A DNA stretch of 41,867 nt from JAHEJB01 sp041748175. Lineage in GTDB: Bacteria; Bacteroidota; Rhodothermia; Rhodothermales; Rubricoccaceae. The stretch spans positions 1 to 41,867 of the forward strand of contig JBGTDU010000020.1 of assembly GCA_041748175.1 (NCBI GenBank). Direction: 5' to 3'. Numbering within the stretch: position 1 is the stretch's first letter; each line of letters opens with the position of its first letter. The translations under genes and the position numbers were made by a program. The notes under the pieces were generated by a model. That model was given only the letters and a program-made list of their open reading frames with translations, was not told the DNA's origin and did no database searches. Positions 8,092 through 15,694 of this stretch are shown in pieces.

Positions 8092-8417
8092 GGAATTGGA
8101 GTCTGGTCGAGGTAAACGGAAAAGGTAGGCTTGTTCGTGCCTGCCTACGGGTGCAATCCGGGGAGGTTCGCCGCGTCACAAATTCGTGCCCGAACGCGCT
8201 GGTTCCAAAAGTCCTTCCGCGGCAGACGTTGCCGGGCATCGCGCCTACGCATGGACTATCGCGATGCAAGGTCGGAGCGCACGGTCGCCGGGATAAGGAT
8301 GGGGTGCGGTCGGGCCAGACGGCTCGAAACTTTTTCACCGGCACACACGAAAGCGATTTCAGCCCTCGTTGTTGAGGGTGCTATCTCCAAGCAAACCCCG
8401 TGATGGTGGTCTCGGGT
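8092..8417 (+). ncRNA. Possible short plus-strand transcript upstream of htrA
   Basis: No protein gene is supported in this gap, yet it ends in a strong plus-strand terminator. A transcript starting anywhere in 8092-8400 would end there as a short RNA or as an attenuated leader of the htrA gene. Local pairing is visible, for example GTAGGC near 8125 with GCCTAC near 8146 and CCCTC with GAGGG near 8365-8378. It does not match the signature sequences I know for SRP RNA, tmRNA or RNase P RNA. Confidence 0.3.
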
Positions 8418-8455
8418 AGTGCGAAGCTCTCCTCCGAGGGCTTCGCACTTTTTTT
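8418..8455 (+). terminator. Strong orphan rho-independent terminator
   Basis: AGTGCGAAGC (8418-8427) pairs perfectly with GCTTCGCACT (8440-8449). The stem extends inward by four more pairs (one G-T) to a CTCC tetraloop and is followed by seven T. It is a textbook plus-strand terminator, but the gene to its left runs the other way and no plus-strand coding region precedes it. Confidence 0.9.
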
Positions 8456-8602
8456 GGACGAGCCTTTTCAGCCTCCCAACGGGTGATAGCGGCCGTACGA
8501 AATGGGATAATTTGACCGTTGAGTGACCCACTGCGTGCAACTGATCCAGTATTCGCGCGTGACACCAAACGCCGCATTCTCCACTTCAACCAGGACACCA
8601 AG

Positions 8603-10144
8603 ATGAGTACAGGAACCAAACGAAAGCTGTCCATAGCTGCCTTGTTGACCGCCGCTTTCCTGGCCGGCATCTTTTTCATAACATCGGCTGCGAATCTGAT
8701 CAACTCGGGTGGATTGCTGGGACAGAATGCCTCCGCAGCCTCTGACGCCATCGCGACTGCTCAGGATTTAGGCGACGCATTTAGCGAAGTCTCGGAAGCC
8801 GTCAACCCGGCTGTCGTTCAAATTCGCTCGACGCGGCTGATCTCTCAAAACGGTTCGGGTGGGGCGGCACAGAATCCCTTCGGTGGGACACCGTTCGAGG
8901 ACTTTTTCCAGCAACCGAGCCCCGGCGGCAACGGCCAGCCGTTCGAGCAGAGCGGCCTCGGGTCCGGCGCCTTTGTCCGATCAGACGGCTTCATCATTAC
9001 AAACAACCACGTCATCGAGAACGCGGATGAGCTTGAGGTTGCACTTTTTGATGGCCGCGTACTCAGCGCCGAAGTCGTTGGTGCCGATCCCTTCAGTGAC
9101 CTTGCCGTACTTCGCGTCCATGGCAGTGGCTTCCCGTTTCTAGCTTTCGGAGATGTAGCCACGCTCCGGGTTGGCCAGTGGGTGCTGGCATTCGGTAGTC
9201 CGCTCTCTGCGGATCTCGGCAATACGGTTACCGCCGGCATTATTTCCGCCTTTGGCCGCCGGCAGGGCGCGGGGATTTCGGACTACCTCCAGACGGACGC
9301 GGCGGTGAACCCGGGGAATTCGGGTGGACCGCTTGTAAACCTCCAGGGCGAAATCATTGGGATCAACACCGCCATCGCAACACGCACGGGAGGATTCCAG
9401 GGTATCAGCTTTGCAATCCCGGCCAATACGGCTCAGAATACCGTGGACCAGCTCATCGACTCGGGGTCCGTTGAGAGAGGCTACCTCGGTATCCGTTTCG
9501 GCGGGGTTACGCCCTCCCTGGCGCGGGCGCTCGACGTTCCTTTGAGCGCCGCTCAGATTGCGTCGATTGAGGAAGATGCAGAGGGCAACCGCCCGGCGGG
9601 CGACGCCGGACTTCGCGAAGGCGATGTACTCGTGGCCGTGGACGGGCATGATCTTACCGATCATCGTGAGCTCGTTTCGCTCATTGCAAACAAGCGACCC
9701 GGTGAGACAATAGAGTTGACCTACAACCGGGATGGCGACGTAAGGGCCGCGACGGTCACGCTTGGCAGGAAACCGGTGGAGGAAGACGTCATCACGCGGA
9801 ATGGACGTAGCCCAGCCCAGCCTAGTCCTCAATCTGCTCCGACACGAATGGACGGCCTTGGGCTCGAACTGCACGACCTTACGGCGGAAGCGGGCCAGCG
9901 CCTTGGGCTCAACAAGGATCTGGTAGAGGGCGTCCTCGTAAGCAACGTCGATCGTTCGACGGAGGCCTACCACGATGCCAACCTCAGGCAGGGGGACGTG
10001 ATCACGGAAGTGAACCGTAAGCCCGTCAAGACTGTCGCCGAGTTTCAAGCGGAATACAACAGCGTTCGGGGCGGCGACACCTTCCTCGTAAGGGTTGTTC
10101 GCGGCAATGGTTCATTCCTGACGGCGCTTACGAAACCGAGCTGA
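8603..10144 (+). CDS. HtrA/DegP-like periplasmic serine protease
   Basis: A 513-residue trypsin-like protease/chaperone for misfolded envelope proteins. An N-terminal signal or anchor helix (about 9-31, LSIAALLTAAFLAGIFFI) is followed by a low-complexity Gly/Pro/Gln stretch (about 82-115). The catalytic triad is His136 (TNNHVIENAD), Asp166 (PFSDLAVLRV) and Ser240 (NPGNSGGPLV). Two PDZ domains follow, about 305-385 (REGDVLVAVDGHDLTDHREL) and 415-513 (GVLVSNVD, GDVITEVNRKPV). The ATG at 8603 starts directly before the signal helix; an in-frame TTG at 8519 would add 28 unlikely residues. A terminator follows closely, so it is probably transcribed alone. Confidence 0.94.
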   Translation: MSTGTKRKLSIAALLTAAFLAGIFFITSAANLINSGGLLGQNASAASDAIATAQDLGDAFSEVSEAVNPAVVQIRSTRLISQNGSGGAAQNPFGGTPFEDFFQQPSPGGNGQPFEQSGLGSGAFVRSDGFIITNNHVIENADELEVALFDGRVLSAEVVGADPFSDLAVLRVHGSGFPFLAFGDVATLRVGQWVLAFGSPLSADLGNTVTAGIISAFGRRQGAGISDYLQTDAAVNPGNSGGPLVNLQGEIIGINTAIATRTGGFQGISFAIPANTAQNTVDQLIDSGSVERGYLGIRFGGVTPSLARALDVPLSAAQIASIEEDAEGNRPAGDAGLREGDVLVAVDGHDLTDHRELVSLIANKRPGETIELTYNRDGDVRAATVTLGRKPVEEDVITRNGRSPAQPSPQSAPTRMDGLGLELHDLTAEAGQRLGLNKDLVEGVLVSNVDRSTEAYHDANLRQGDVITEVNRKPVKTVAEFQAEYNSVRGGDTFLVRVVRGNGSFLTALTKPS

Positions 10145-10166
10145 TCGAAGCTGAGCGGCCAAGGTC

Positions 10167-10202
10167 AAGGCGCGTCCCGAGGATTTCGGGCGCGCCTTTT
10201 TT
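10167..10202 (+). terminator. Terminator of the htrA-like gene
   Basis: AAGGCGCG-T-CCCGA pairs with TCGGGCGCGCCTT through a single bulged T, followed by a run of T, 22 bases past the protease stop codon. Confidence 0.88.
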
Positions 10203-10291
10203 ATACGAACCCTTTTTGCGCTTTTGGGGAACGGCTTGCCCGTGCCTGGCCACATGCCTACGTTCCGGCCCGATCCAGCAGTCTTTAATCG

Positions 10292-11242
10292 ATGAGCAAC
10301 ATTCTGGTTACCGGCGCGCGCGGCCAGATCGGCAGCGACCTCGTCCGCGCCCTCCGCGAACGCCATGGTGCCGAGGCTGTCATCGCAACCGACCTGCGCG
10401 ACCCGGACGAAGAGGCTACAGGGTCGGGACCATACGAAGTTGTCGACATTCGGGATTACGAAAAGCTGGATGCCGCCATCCAACGCTACAACGTCGATAC
10501 GATTTATCACCTCGCGAGCTTGTTGTCCGCGCGAGGTGAGCAGGCCCCGGACCTGGCGTGGGAGGTCAACATGGGTGGGCTTAGAAACGCGCTGGAGCTT
10601 GCGCGCGAGAATGACCTGAAAGTCTTCTGGCCATCCTCTATCGCCGTTTTCGGGCCAACGTCTCCCAAGCATGCGCCGCAGCGAACCATCCTGGAGCCTT
10701 CAACGATGTACGGCGTCACGAAGGTTGCGGGTGAACTCCTCTGCCAGTACTACTTCTCCCGCTTCGGGGTAGATGTCCGGAGCCTACGTTATCCCGGCCT
10801 GATCTCGTACGGTGCTGAACCTGGTGGCGGAACCACGGATTACGCGGTTGAGATCTTTCACGCAGCCATTCAGAAAGGAGAATACACGTGCTTTCTGGAC
10901 GCCGAGACACGCCTCCCGATGATGTATATGCCGGACGCCGTCCGTGCCACGATAGAGCTGATGGAGGTTGAGGCGGAGGCGCTGTCGGTTCGCACGAGCT
11001 ACAACGTGACCGCGTTCAGTTTCTCGGCTGAAGAACTCTCGGCCTCAATCGCCAAGCGCATTGAGGGCTTCGTCACGCACTACGCGCCCGATTTCAGACA
11101 GGCGATTGCCGCATCATGGCCGTCCTCCATCGACGACTCAAGCGCCCGATCCGATTGGAACTGGGAGCCCGCCTTCACGCTTGATGAGATGGTGGATGAG
11201 ATGCTGGTTCAACTTGGTATGAAGGAAAAAGTCGTACGTTAA
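10292..11242 (+). CDS. L-threonine 3-dehydrogenase, short-chain (epimerase-like) type
   Basis: A 316-residue extended short-chain dehydrogenase that oxidises L-threonine at C3 with NAD to 2-amino-3-oxobutyrate. The Rossmann motif TGARGQIG is at 7-14 and the catalytic Tyr140/Lys144 in STMYGVTKVAGE. The stretches HLASLLSARGEQ, PSSIAVFGPTSPK, RYPGLISYGAEPGGGTTDYA and LPMMYMPDAVRAT closely follow the GalE-like threonine dehydrogenases of Flavobacterium and Cupriavidus, distinct from the zinc MDR type of E. coli. The usual partner, glycine C-acetyltransferase (kbl), is not adjacent. A threonine aldolase lies at 39063, so the organism has a second threonine-breaking route. Confidence 0.88.
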   Translation: MSNILVTGARGQIGSDLVRALRERHGAEAVIATDLRDPDEEATGSGPYEVVDIRDYEKLDAAIQRYNVDTIYHLASLLSARGEQAPDLAWEVNMGGLRNALELARENDLKVFWPSSIAVFGPTSPKHAPQRTILEPSTMYGVTKVAGELLCQYYFSRFGVDVRSLRYPGLISYGAEPGGGTTDYAVEIFHAAIQKGEYTCFLDAETRLPMMYMPDAVRATIELMEVEAEALSVRTSYNVTAFSFSAEELSASIAKRIEGFVTHYAPDFRQAIAASWPSSIDDSSARSDWNWEPAFTLDEMVDEMLVQLGMKEKVVR

Positions 11243-11269
11243 CTTTCGTTGACATCAATTCTCTGGACG

Positions 11270-11995
11270 ATGAATGCGCCTCTCTTCAGCCAGTGTGAAG
11301 ATCTCTTCGCAGAGTTAGACCTTCCACAGCATCAGGTTTGCCTCAATTGTGAGGCCGGCATAAAATCTCCCCTTCTGCCCTGGCACATCGGCAGCGAATA
11401 TGGAAGTACTAGGGACCGACTTGTCTTCGTCGGTAAAACACACAGAAGGGCACCTGGTGAGAAATTGGCCTCCGGTGCTCTTGACGCCAGAAAGCGTGCG
11501 GAGGAATTGTACACGGACGTGCCGTGGCCCTACTGGAGTTACACGCGAGATGTTCTCAAAACGGTATATGGAGATGTGGCGGTCGGCTGGGAAAGAATCG
11601 CCCTCCTAAACGCCGTCAAGTGCACGAGCACACAGACATCGGACAAGACGTCAAGACAGATGGCCACATCCTGCCTATCCAAGGTAGGAGTTCTGGGTCG
11701 GGAACTTGAGATTTTACAACCGACCATGGTCGTCCTCTATACGTGGAGCTTTTACAAAGATTTGTTTGAGAACCCTTTTCCGGATTCCGCGAAAGCCAAA
11801 TGCATCGCGATACACACAACGTGGACGAACAGAGTTGACTGTGGGCGGAAACAACTCGGATGGTGGCACAGGACATTTGAAACGAAGTGGTGCCCTCAGT
11901 TGCACATGCTCGTAGTAGGCCACCCTGAAAGAAAGAAGAGAAAAGAATACGTGCCCCTGCTCGCTAACTGGATTGAAAATTATTCGGCTCCATAA
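11270..11995 (+). CDS. Divergent uracil-DNA-glycosylase-superfamily protein with Fe-S cysteines
   Basis: A 241-residue protein that I place tentatively in the uracil-DNA glycosylase superfamily near the Fe-S family 4/5 enzymes. Cys24-x2-Cys27 (CLNC) and Cys118...Cys135 (16 between) mirror the C-x2-C...C-x15-C cluster of family 4. RIALLNAVKC at 109-118 resembles the NxVKC segment, and GRELEILQPTMVV resembles the following helix and strand. VGKTHRRAPGEK stands where the GEAPG motif is expected and VVGHPERKKR where the HP(S/A) motif is. The catalytic first motif is altered, so activity is uncertain. The ATG at 11270 is preferred to a TTG at 11249. Base composition looks lower in GC than the flanks. 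The next gene follows after 21 bases. Function unproven. Confidence 0.6.
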   Translation: MNAPLFSQCEDLFAELDLPQHQVCLNCEAGIKSPLLPWHIGSEYGSTRDRLVFVGKTHRRAPGEKLASGALDARKRAEELYTDVPWPYWSYTRDVLKTVYGDVAVGWERIALLNAVKCTSTQTSDKTSRQMATSCLSKVGVLGRELEILQPTMVVLYTWSFYKDLFENPFPDSAKAKCIAIHTTWTNRVDCGRKQLGWWHRTFETKWCPQLHMLVVGHPERKKRKEYVPLLANWIENYSAP

Positions 11996-12016
11996 AATCG
12001 AAAATGGCGCGCAACT

Positions 12017-12595
12017 ATGGACTTATATCATTTATTACCGGAGTTCCAGGAACTAATAGCCACCGAATATTTTGCGTACGGAGGGCATCGCTATTTCCTG
12101 TACTCGGACAATGCAACCGACGAGCCAATTTGCCTGGCATGGCAAAAAGTGCAGGAAACACCCGCGCCGTCTTGCTGGCCCGAACAGAAGAACTGGCCTG
12201 ACCCTCTTCTGCCGACAGACCGATATACGCTCACACACATTCCGCATGAGCAAACAGCGCGATTCTACCCGCTGTTTCCGCAGGTTGCCGTGGAAGCAGA
12301 ATGCTTGCTCCGCAACAATTGGGGCAACGACCTCAGCGAGCCTGGCGGACGGCAGTTGTTCTTTGTTTCGTACGGAGAGAACGTCGGCTTGGCGTGCTTC
12401 TTCGCCTACTACTTGTGCTCAAAACGCGCCTTTGAAAAATTTATTCGATTCAACATAGAATCATTCGACTGTGAAGTATCCTGGTTGACGCTGACGAAAC
12501 CGTGGGCTTCTGTGGAGGAGACGCTGGCGTTGCTTAACATCACACTCCACTTCATCGGCGAGAAACTAGGAGCCGCAGAAGTCGCTGGCTCGTGA
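12017..12595 (+). CDS. Hypothetical protein paired with the glycosylase-like gene
   Basis: A 192-residue protein I do not recognise. It is rich in aromatic residues (for example TEYFAYGGHRYFLYSDN at about 16-32 and LACFFAYYLCSKRAFEKFIRF near 125-145), has no signal peptide or clear membrane helix, and looks like a cytoplasmic alpha/beta protein. A Trp-rich middle (SCWPEQKNWPDP) and a late helix (VEETLALLNITLHFIGEKLG) stand out. It begins 21 bases after the glycosylase-like gene on the same strand and has a similarly lower GC content, which suggests a two-gene cassette acquired together. No function should be assigned from the sequence alone. Confidence 0.65.
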   Translation: MDLYHLLPEFQELIATEYFAYGGHRYFLYSDNATDEPICLAWQKVQETPAPSCWPEQKNWPDPLLPTDRYTLTHIPHEQTARFYPLFPQVAVEAECLLRNNWGNDLSEPGGRQLFFVSYGENVGLACFFAYYLCSKRAFEKFIRFNIESFDCEVSWLTLTKPWASVEETLALLNITLHFIGEKLGAAEVAGS

Positions 12596-12666
12596 CGGTT
12601 ATCAAATCGCGGGCAAACATATTAATTGGAGAAGCGTGCGATCTGATTCAGTTGGAGGAACAGTGG

Positions 12667-13311
12667 TCACGACGCGCCCTGGTTGAACAACATATCCAGC
12701 ACGCTCAGGCCCGGAACAAAGCCGGGAAAGTTTTGCGTCCGTTGTTGTTCGGTAAAGTGAAAGGTCTCGACGTGCGGGCCGCGAAAGTTTTCGGAGTCCC
12801 GTTTGGCTGATTCGGGAAGCGTGATGAGCGTGTCAAATCGGCCAAGAACGTCCCAAACGCCCTCCAGCGTGTCAGGCGCGCCGGGTAGTTCGGAGGCCAC
12901 GATCAACTCGGAAGGGCCGCCGATCTTTGCGTGAACCCACCTCACCGTGGCGACAGCGAGAGCTCCTAACGTTGGATACGACCGTCCAAGCAACGCGTTA
13001 AGATCGTCGGACAGCATCTCGTAAAATGGTGCCATGCTATAATTGACTTGCAATGCACGCTGGTGCGTCCGGGCCCAGGGGCTCGCATCGTCAAGTTCAA
13101 GGGCGTTCAGGACGAGGTTCTTCGCTCCGTGTTTTCTCGGAACCGTGAGCCACTGCCAGCCTTGCGCGTCGGGCGTGCGGATTTTTGTGCGGTTGTGCCA
13201 ACTCTGGCGGCTGAAGGGAAACGTATCGGCGACCACGAACCGCTCCGCCGCAAGCATCAGTGCGCAATACTCAAGCCTTGGAAAATATTCGGGTGGACGA
13301 ATGGCGGTCAC
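12667..13311 (-). CDS. WbqC-like family protein
   Basis: A 214-residue cytoplasmic protein of the WbqC-like family, found near O-antigen and surface polysaccharide genes and thought to act in transfer of amino or acyl groups to sugars. Family pattern: IRPPEYFPRLEYCALM at the N-terminus, FVVADTFPFSRQSWHNRTKI, WLTVPRKHG, then WARTHQRALQVNYSMAPFYE in the middle. The frame stays open to 13527, but the extra 72 residues lack family similarity. I place the start at the GTG at 13311, which gives a normal family length; the start is uncertain. It converges on the glycosylase-like cassette with a 71-base gap. Confidence 0.78.
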   Translation of the reverse strand: MTAIRPPEYFPRLEYCALMLAAERFVVADTFPFSRQSWHNRTKIRTPDAQGWQWLTVPRKHGAKNLVLNALELDDASPWARTHQRALQVNYSMAPFYEMLSDDLNALLGRSYPTLGALAVATVRWVHAKIGGPSELIVASELPGAPDTLEGVWDVLGRFDTLITLPESAKRDSENFRGPHVETFHFTEQQRTQNFPGFVPGLSVLDMLFNQGAS

Positions 13312-13706
13312 GTCAACTATGGAAGAGCGGGTTTCGAGGAGATGTGGTTTGGATCGCGAAGCGTCGCCAACGATTGGCGTATTCAAACAACGCGCAACGA
13401 CAGTCCGCTCGTCAGACGCATCCGGATGGTGACGCTTGACACTCAGGTGGCGAATATAGATCGGGCACGGTGCATCGAATGGTTGGCCAATGCATGGCCG
13501 ACACGCCGTCGTCGTGGCATCTTTCATCTTCGTTCATCGCATCCAAAACGAAGACGAGCGTCCAAGCCCGCAGTCACAGGCCTGGCCGCATTGACGGAAA
13601 GCATCTGTGGAGCTTGTCGAATGTCCGCAGCGATTTCTCCGACGCACCTTGTCTGTCCCGCCCTTTCTCTATATTTACCGGCGTCTCATTCTCCTGGCCA
13701 AATACC
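13312..13706. other. Divergent intergenic region
   Basis: Roughly 395 bases between the likely starts of the WbqC-like gene (minus) and the LapA-like gene (plus). Frames are open here on both strands but show no recognisable protein features. The region should carry the two promoters; no clear consensus was seen. Confidence 0.45.
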
Positions 13707-14174
13707 ATGCGCCTCGCCCTGCTCCTCCTGCTCCTTTTTGCCCTCGCCGGTGCGCTGCTGGCAACCCAGCCTCAGAATCTGGAAGACGTGGCATTCGTCC
13801 TCCCATTCACCGGCGATCCCGGCCTCCAGTTCGTCGCCCCTCGACTGATCGTCGTGGCGTCGACGCTTCTCCTGGGATTTGCACTCGGCTACTTCGTGGC
13901 ATTGCCCGGGCGAATCGGGGCGGCCCACCGTGCGCGAAAGGCCGAGAAGCGCCTGGGCAAAGTTGAGGCAACGGAAGCTGACGTTCGCGTAGAGGCAGCC
14001 GATGCAAGAGCCGAGGTAGCAAAGGAACGCGCAGAGGAGGCCCGCGAAGCTGAGCATGATGCCAGGGCGCGGCTCGACGCAGTTGAAACCCAGCGGCTTG
14101 CCGACGAGGTAGCACAACGTACGGCGGACGAAATAGCACGGCGCCCGGACCTCCCTCCCGTAGACCCAATCTGA
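13707..14174 (+). CDS. LapA-like membrane protein with coiled-coil tail
   Basis: A 155-residue inner-membrane protein with two N-terminal helices (about 2-19, LALLLLLLFALAGALLA, and about 45-68, LIVVASTLLLGFALGYFVAL) arranged as in LapA/YciS (DUF1049) proteins. From about residue 72 a highly charged Ala/Glu/Arg-rich stretch (KAEKRLGKVEATEADVRVEA and onward) forms a long predicted coiled coil. The protein ends in RRPDLPPVDPI. E. coli LapA works with LapB in regulating LPS synthesis, but no LapB is nearby, so only the architecture is claimed. The ATG at 13707 directly precedes the first helix. Confidence 0.72.
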   Translation: MRLALLLLLLFALAGALLATQPQNLEDVAFVLPFTGDPGLQFVAPRLIVVASTLLLGFALGYFVALPGRIGAAHRARKAEKRLGKVEATEADVRVEAADARAEVAKERAEEAREAEHDARARLDAVETQRLADEVAQRTADEIARRPDLPPVDPI

Positions 14175-14257
14175 CCCGACGCCTGGCCGACAATTTCTTG
14201 CGGCGAACGGTTGAAGTGCAGCAGCCTGGTCAACCACCCTAGAAGCCGTAAACGAAC

Positions 14258-15454
14258 GTGGGCAGACTCAAAAACCTGGGACTGAAAAAGTGGGCCTTAA
14301 CACGTGCCGAGGGACGTGCGCTTGCTCGGAGCGCCGGCAAGCTGATCAAGCTACCGTCCGATCTGGTCGGGCGGCGTTCCTACTCGATGGGGCTTCCACC
14401 CGGTTCGCTGGCCTCTTCTCCTGAAGAGGCTCTGCTTCCTCCGGCGCGGATCTCAGTCATCCGCTACGACGCTACTTCCATCGACGAACACGTTGGGATT
14501 GACCCGTCGACAGCGAAGGAATTGACCGATGCGTCCACCACCGACGTAACATGGATTGACGTAAAAGGCGTGCATGATTTGCATGCTATCGCAGGCATCG
14601 GGGAAGCCTTCGGACTGCATCCTTTGGTCCAGGAAGATCTCTCCAGCACGCATCAGCGACCGAAACTGGAGGTGTATGGAGACATAACGTTTGTTGTTTT
14701 AAGGATGGTCCGGCCGCTTGAGGGCACGGGTATCGAGACGTACCAACGTGGGCGGCCAGGGCATGCCATCGAGCAGATTTCCTTTGTCCTGGGCAATGGG
14801 TTTCTGCTCTCGTTTCAGGAAGAAGAGGGGGATGTTTTCGATCCCATCCGAAAACGTCTCAGGAATCACGCGGGAAGCGTCCGCGATTGCGGGGCCGACT
14901 ATCTGCTCTATGCGCTGCTCGATGTCATTATCGATCACTACTTCATCACGCTTGAACGAATTGGCGACGCGACCGAGTTTTTCGAAGAACGGGTGTTCGA
15001 CGATCCCAAGCCCGAAATTCAGCGGTCGCTCAGCGCTTTGCGCCGTCAAGTCATTGTGCTCAGGCGGGCCATATGGCCGTTGCGGGACGTACTCACGTCG
15101 TTGTTGAGGGACGAAATCCCCTGGGTGGCAGAGAAGACCGGCATCTATCTACGTGACGCACATGACCATCTTATTCAGGCGGTCGACGTTCTCGAAACCT
15201 TGCGCGACGTTCTCAGTGGCCTGTCCGATCTGTACCTCTCGGCCGTCAGCAACCGGATGAACGAAGTGATGAAGGTGCTTACCGTCGTGGGCACGCTGTT
15301 CATTCCTCTAACCTTTATAGCCGGGATTTACGGGATGAACTTCGATAATATGCCAGAGCTCCACTATCGGAACGGATATTATATGTTGCTCGGCGTCATG
15401 GCAGTTGTGACAATCATCTCGCTGATTTACTTCCGGAGAAAACGCTGGCTTTAA
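14258..15454 (+). CDS. corA: CorA-type divalent cation (Mg/Co) transporter
   Basis: A 398-residue member of the CorA 2-TM GxN family, which forms a pentameric channel for Mg2+ or Co2+. The cytoplasmic domain covers about 65-330 (WIDVKGVHDLHAI, HPLVQEDLSSTHQRPKLEVY) and includes a long stalk helix (VIVLRRAIWPLRDVL to NRMNEVMKVLTVVGTLF). The two C-terminal helices flank the signature GMN in IYGMNFDNMPEL, and the protein ends in the usual basic KRW sequence (FRRKRWL). It begins with GTG at 14258 and has about 40 extra N-terminal residues rich in Lys/Arg. It is longer than E. coli CorA (316) and resembles the Thermotoga-type branch. Confidence 0.93.
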   Translation: MGRLKNLGLKKWALTRAEGRALARSAGKLIKLPSDLVGRRSYSMGLPPGSLASSPEEALLPPARISVIRYDATSIDEHVGIDPSTAKELTDASTTDVTWIDVKGVHDLHAIAGIGEAFGLHPLVQEDLSSTHQRPKLEVYGDITFVVLRMVRPLEGTGIETYQRGRPGHAIEQISFVLGNGFLLSFQEEEGDVFDPIRKRLRNHAGSVRDCGADYLLYALLDVIIDHYFITLERIGDATEFFEERVFDDPKPEIQRSLSALRRQVIVLRRAIWPLRDVLTSLLRDEIPWVAEKTGIYLRDAHDHLIQAVDVLETLRDVLSGLSDLYLSAVSNRMNEVMKVLTVVGTLFIPLTFIAGIYGMNFDNMPELHYRNGYYMLLGVMAVVTIISLIYFRRKRWL

Positions 15455-15463
15455 CGGCGGCTT

Positions 15464-15694
15464 TCAGCCTTCGTCGTGAGCGTAAAAATCGAGGAAACCA
15501 CAGGCCAGGCAACGATAGGCCGAGATCGGCATCTTCCTTCGGCCTTTCAGTTTCAGGCCGGTCCAGATGCTTTTCTCGGGGATACCCGCCACCCACTGGC
15601 CTTGCTTCATGCCTCCGTGAAGCTCGTCCAGCGCAAACCCCTCCTCCATTTCTCCACCGCACCGCAGGCAGGCCTTGTACCAGATCTCGCTCAT
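15464..15694 (-). CDS. Small protein with two CxxC motifs (zinc-ribbon-like)
   Basis: A 76-residue protein with Cys9-x2-Cys12 (KACLRCGGEM) and Cys62-x2-Cys65 (YRCLACGFLDFYA), the four-cysteine layout of a zinc ribbon, with about 50 residues between the knuckles. The last part resembles small zinc-ribbon proteins of unknown function. Its ATG overlaps the stop of the upstream VCBS-repeat gene by four bases (ATGA), so it is probably translated by coupling. Why a cytoplasmic zinc ribbon follows a secreted repeat protein is not clear. Confidence 0.75.
   Translation of the reverse strand: MSEIWYKACLRCGGEMEEGFALDELHGGMKQGQWVAGIPEKSIWTGLKLKGRRKMPISAYRCLACGFLDFYAHDEG

Noticed and set aside
8092..8460. 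A known housekeeping RNA (SRP RNA, tmRNA or RNase P RNA)
   Set aside because: None of the conserved sequence blocks I know for these RNAs is present; only an unassigned transcript can be proposed.
9140..10048. A 302-codon open frame on the minus strand
   Set aside because: It is antisense to the htrA-like protease, which has an intact triad and PDZ domains.
12004..12201. A short frame starting just before the hypothetical gene
   Set aside because: It overlaps the longer frame from 12017, is out of frame with it and has no features of its own.
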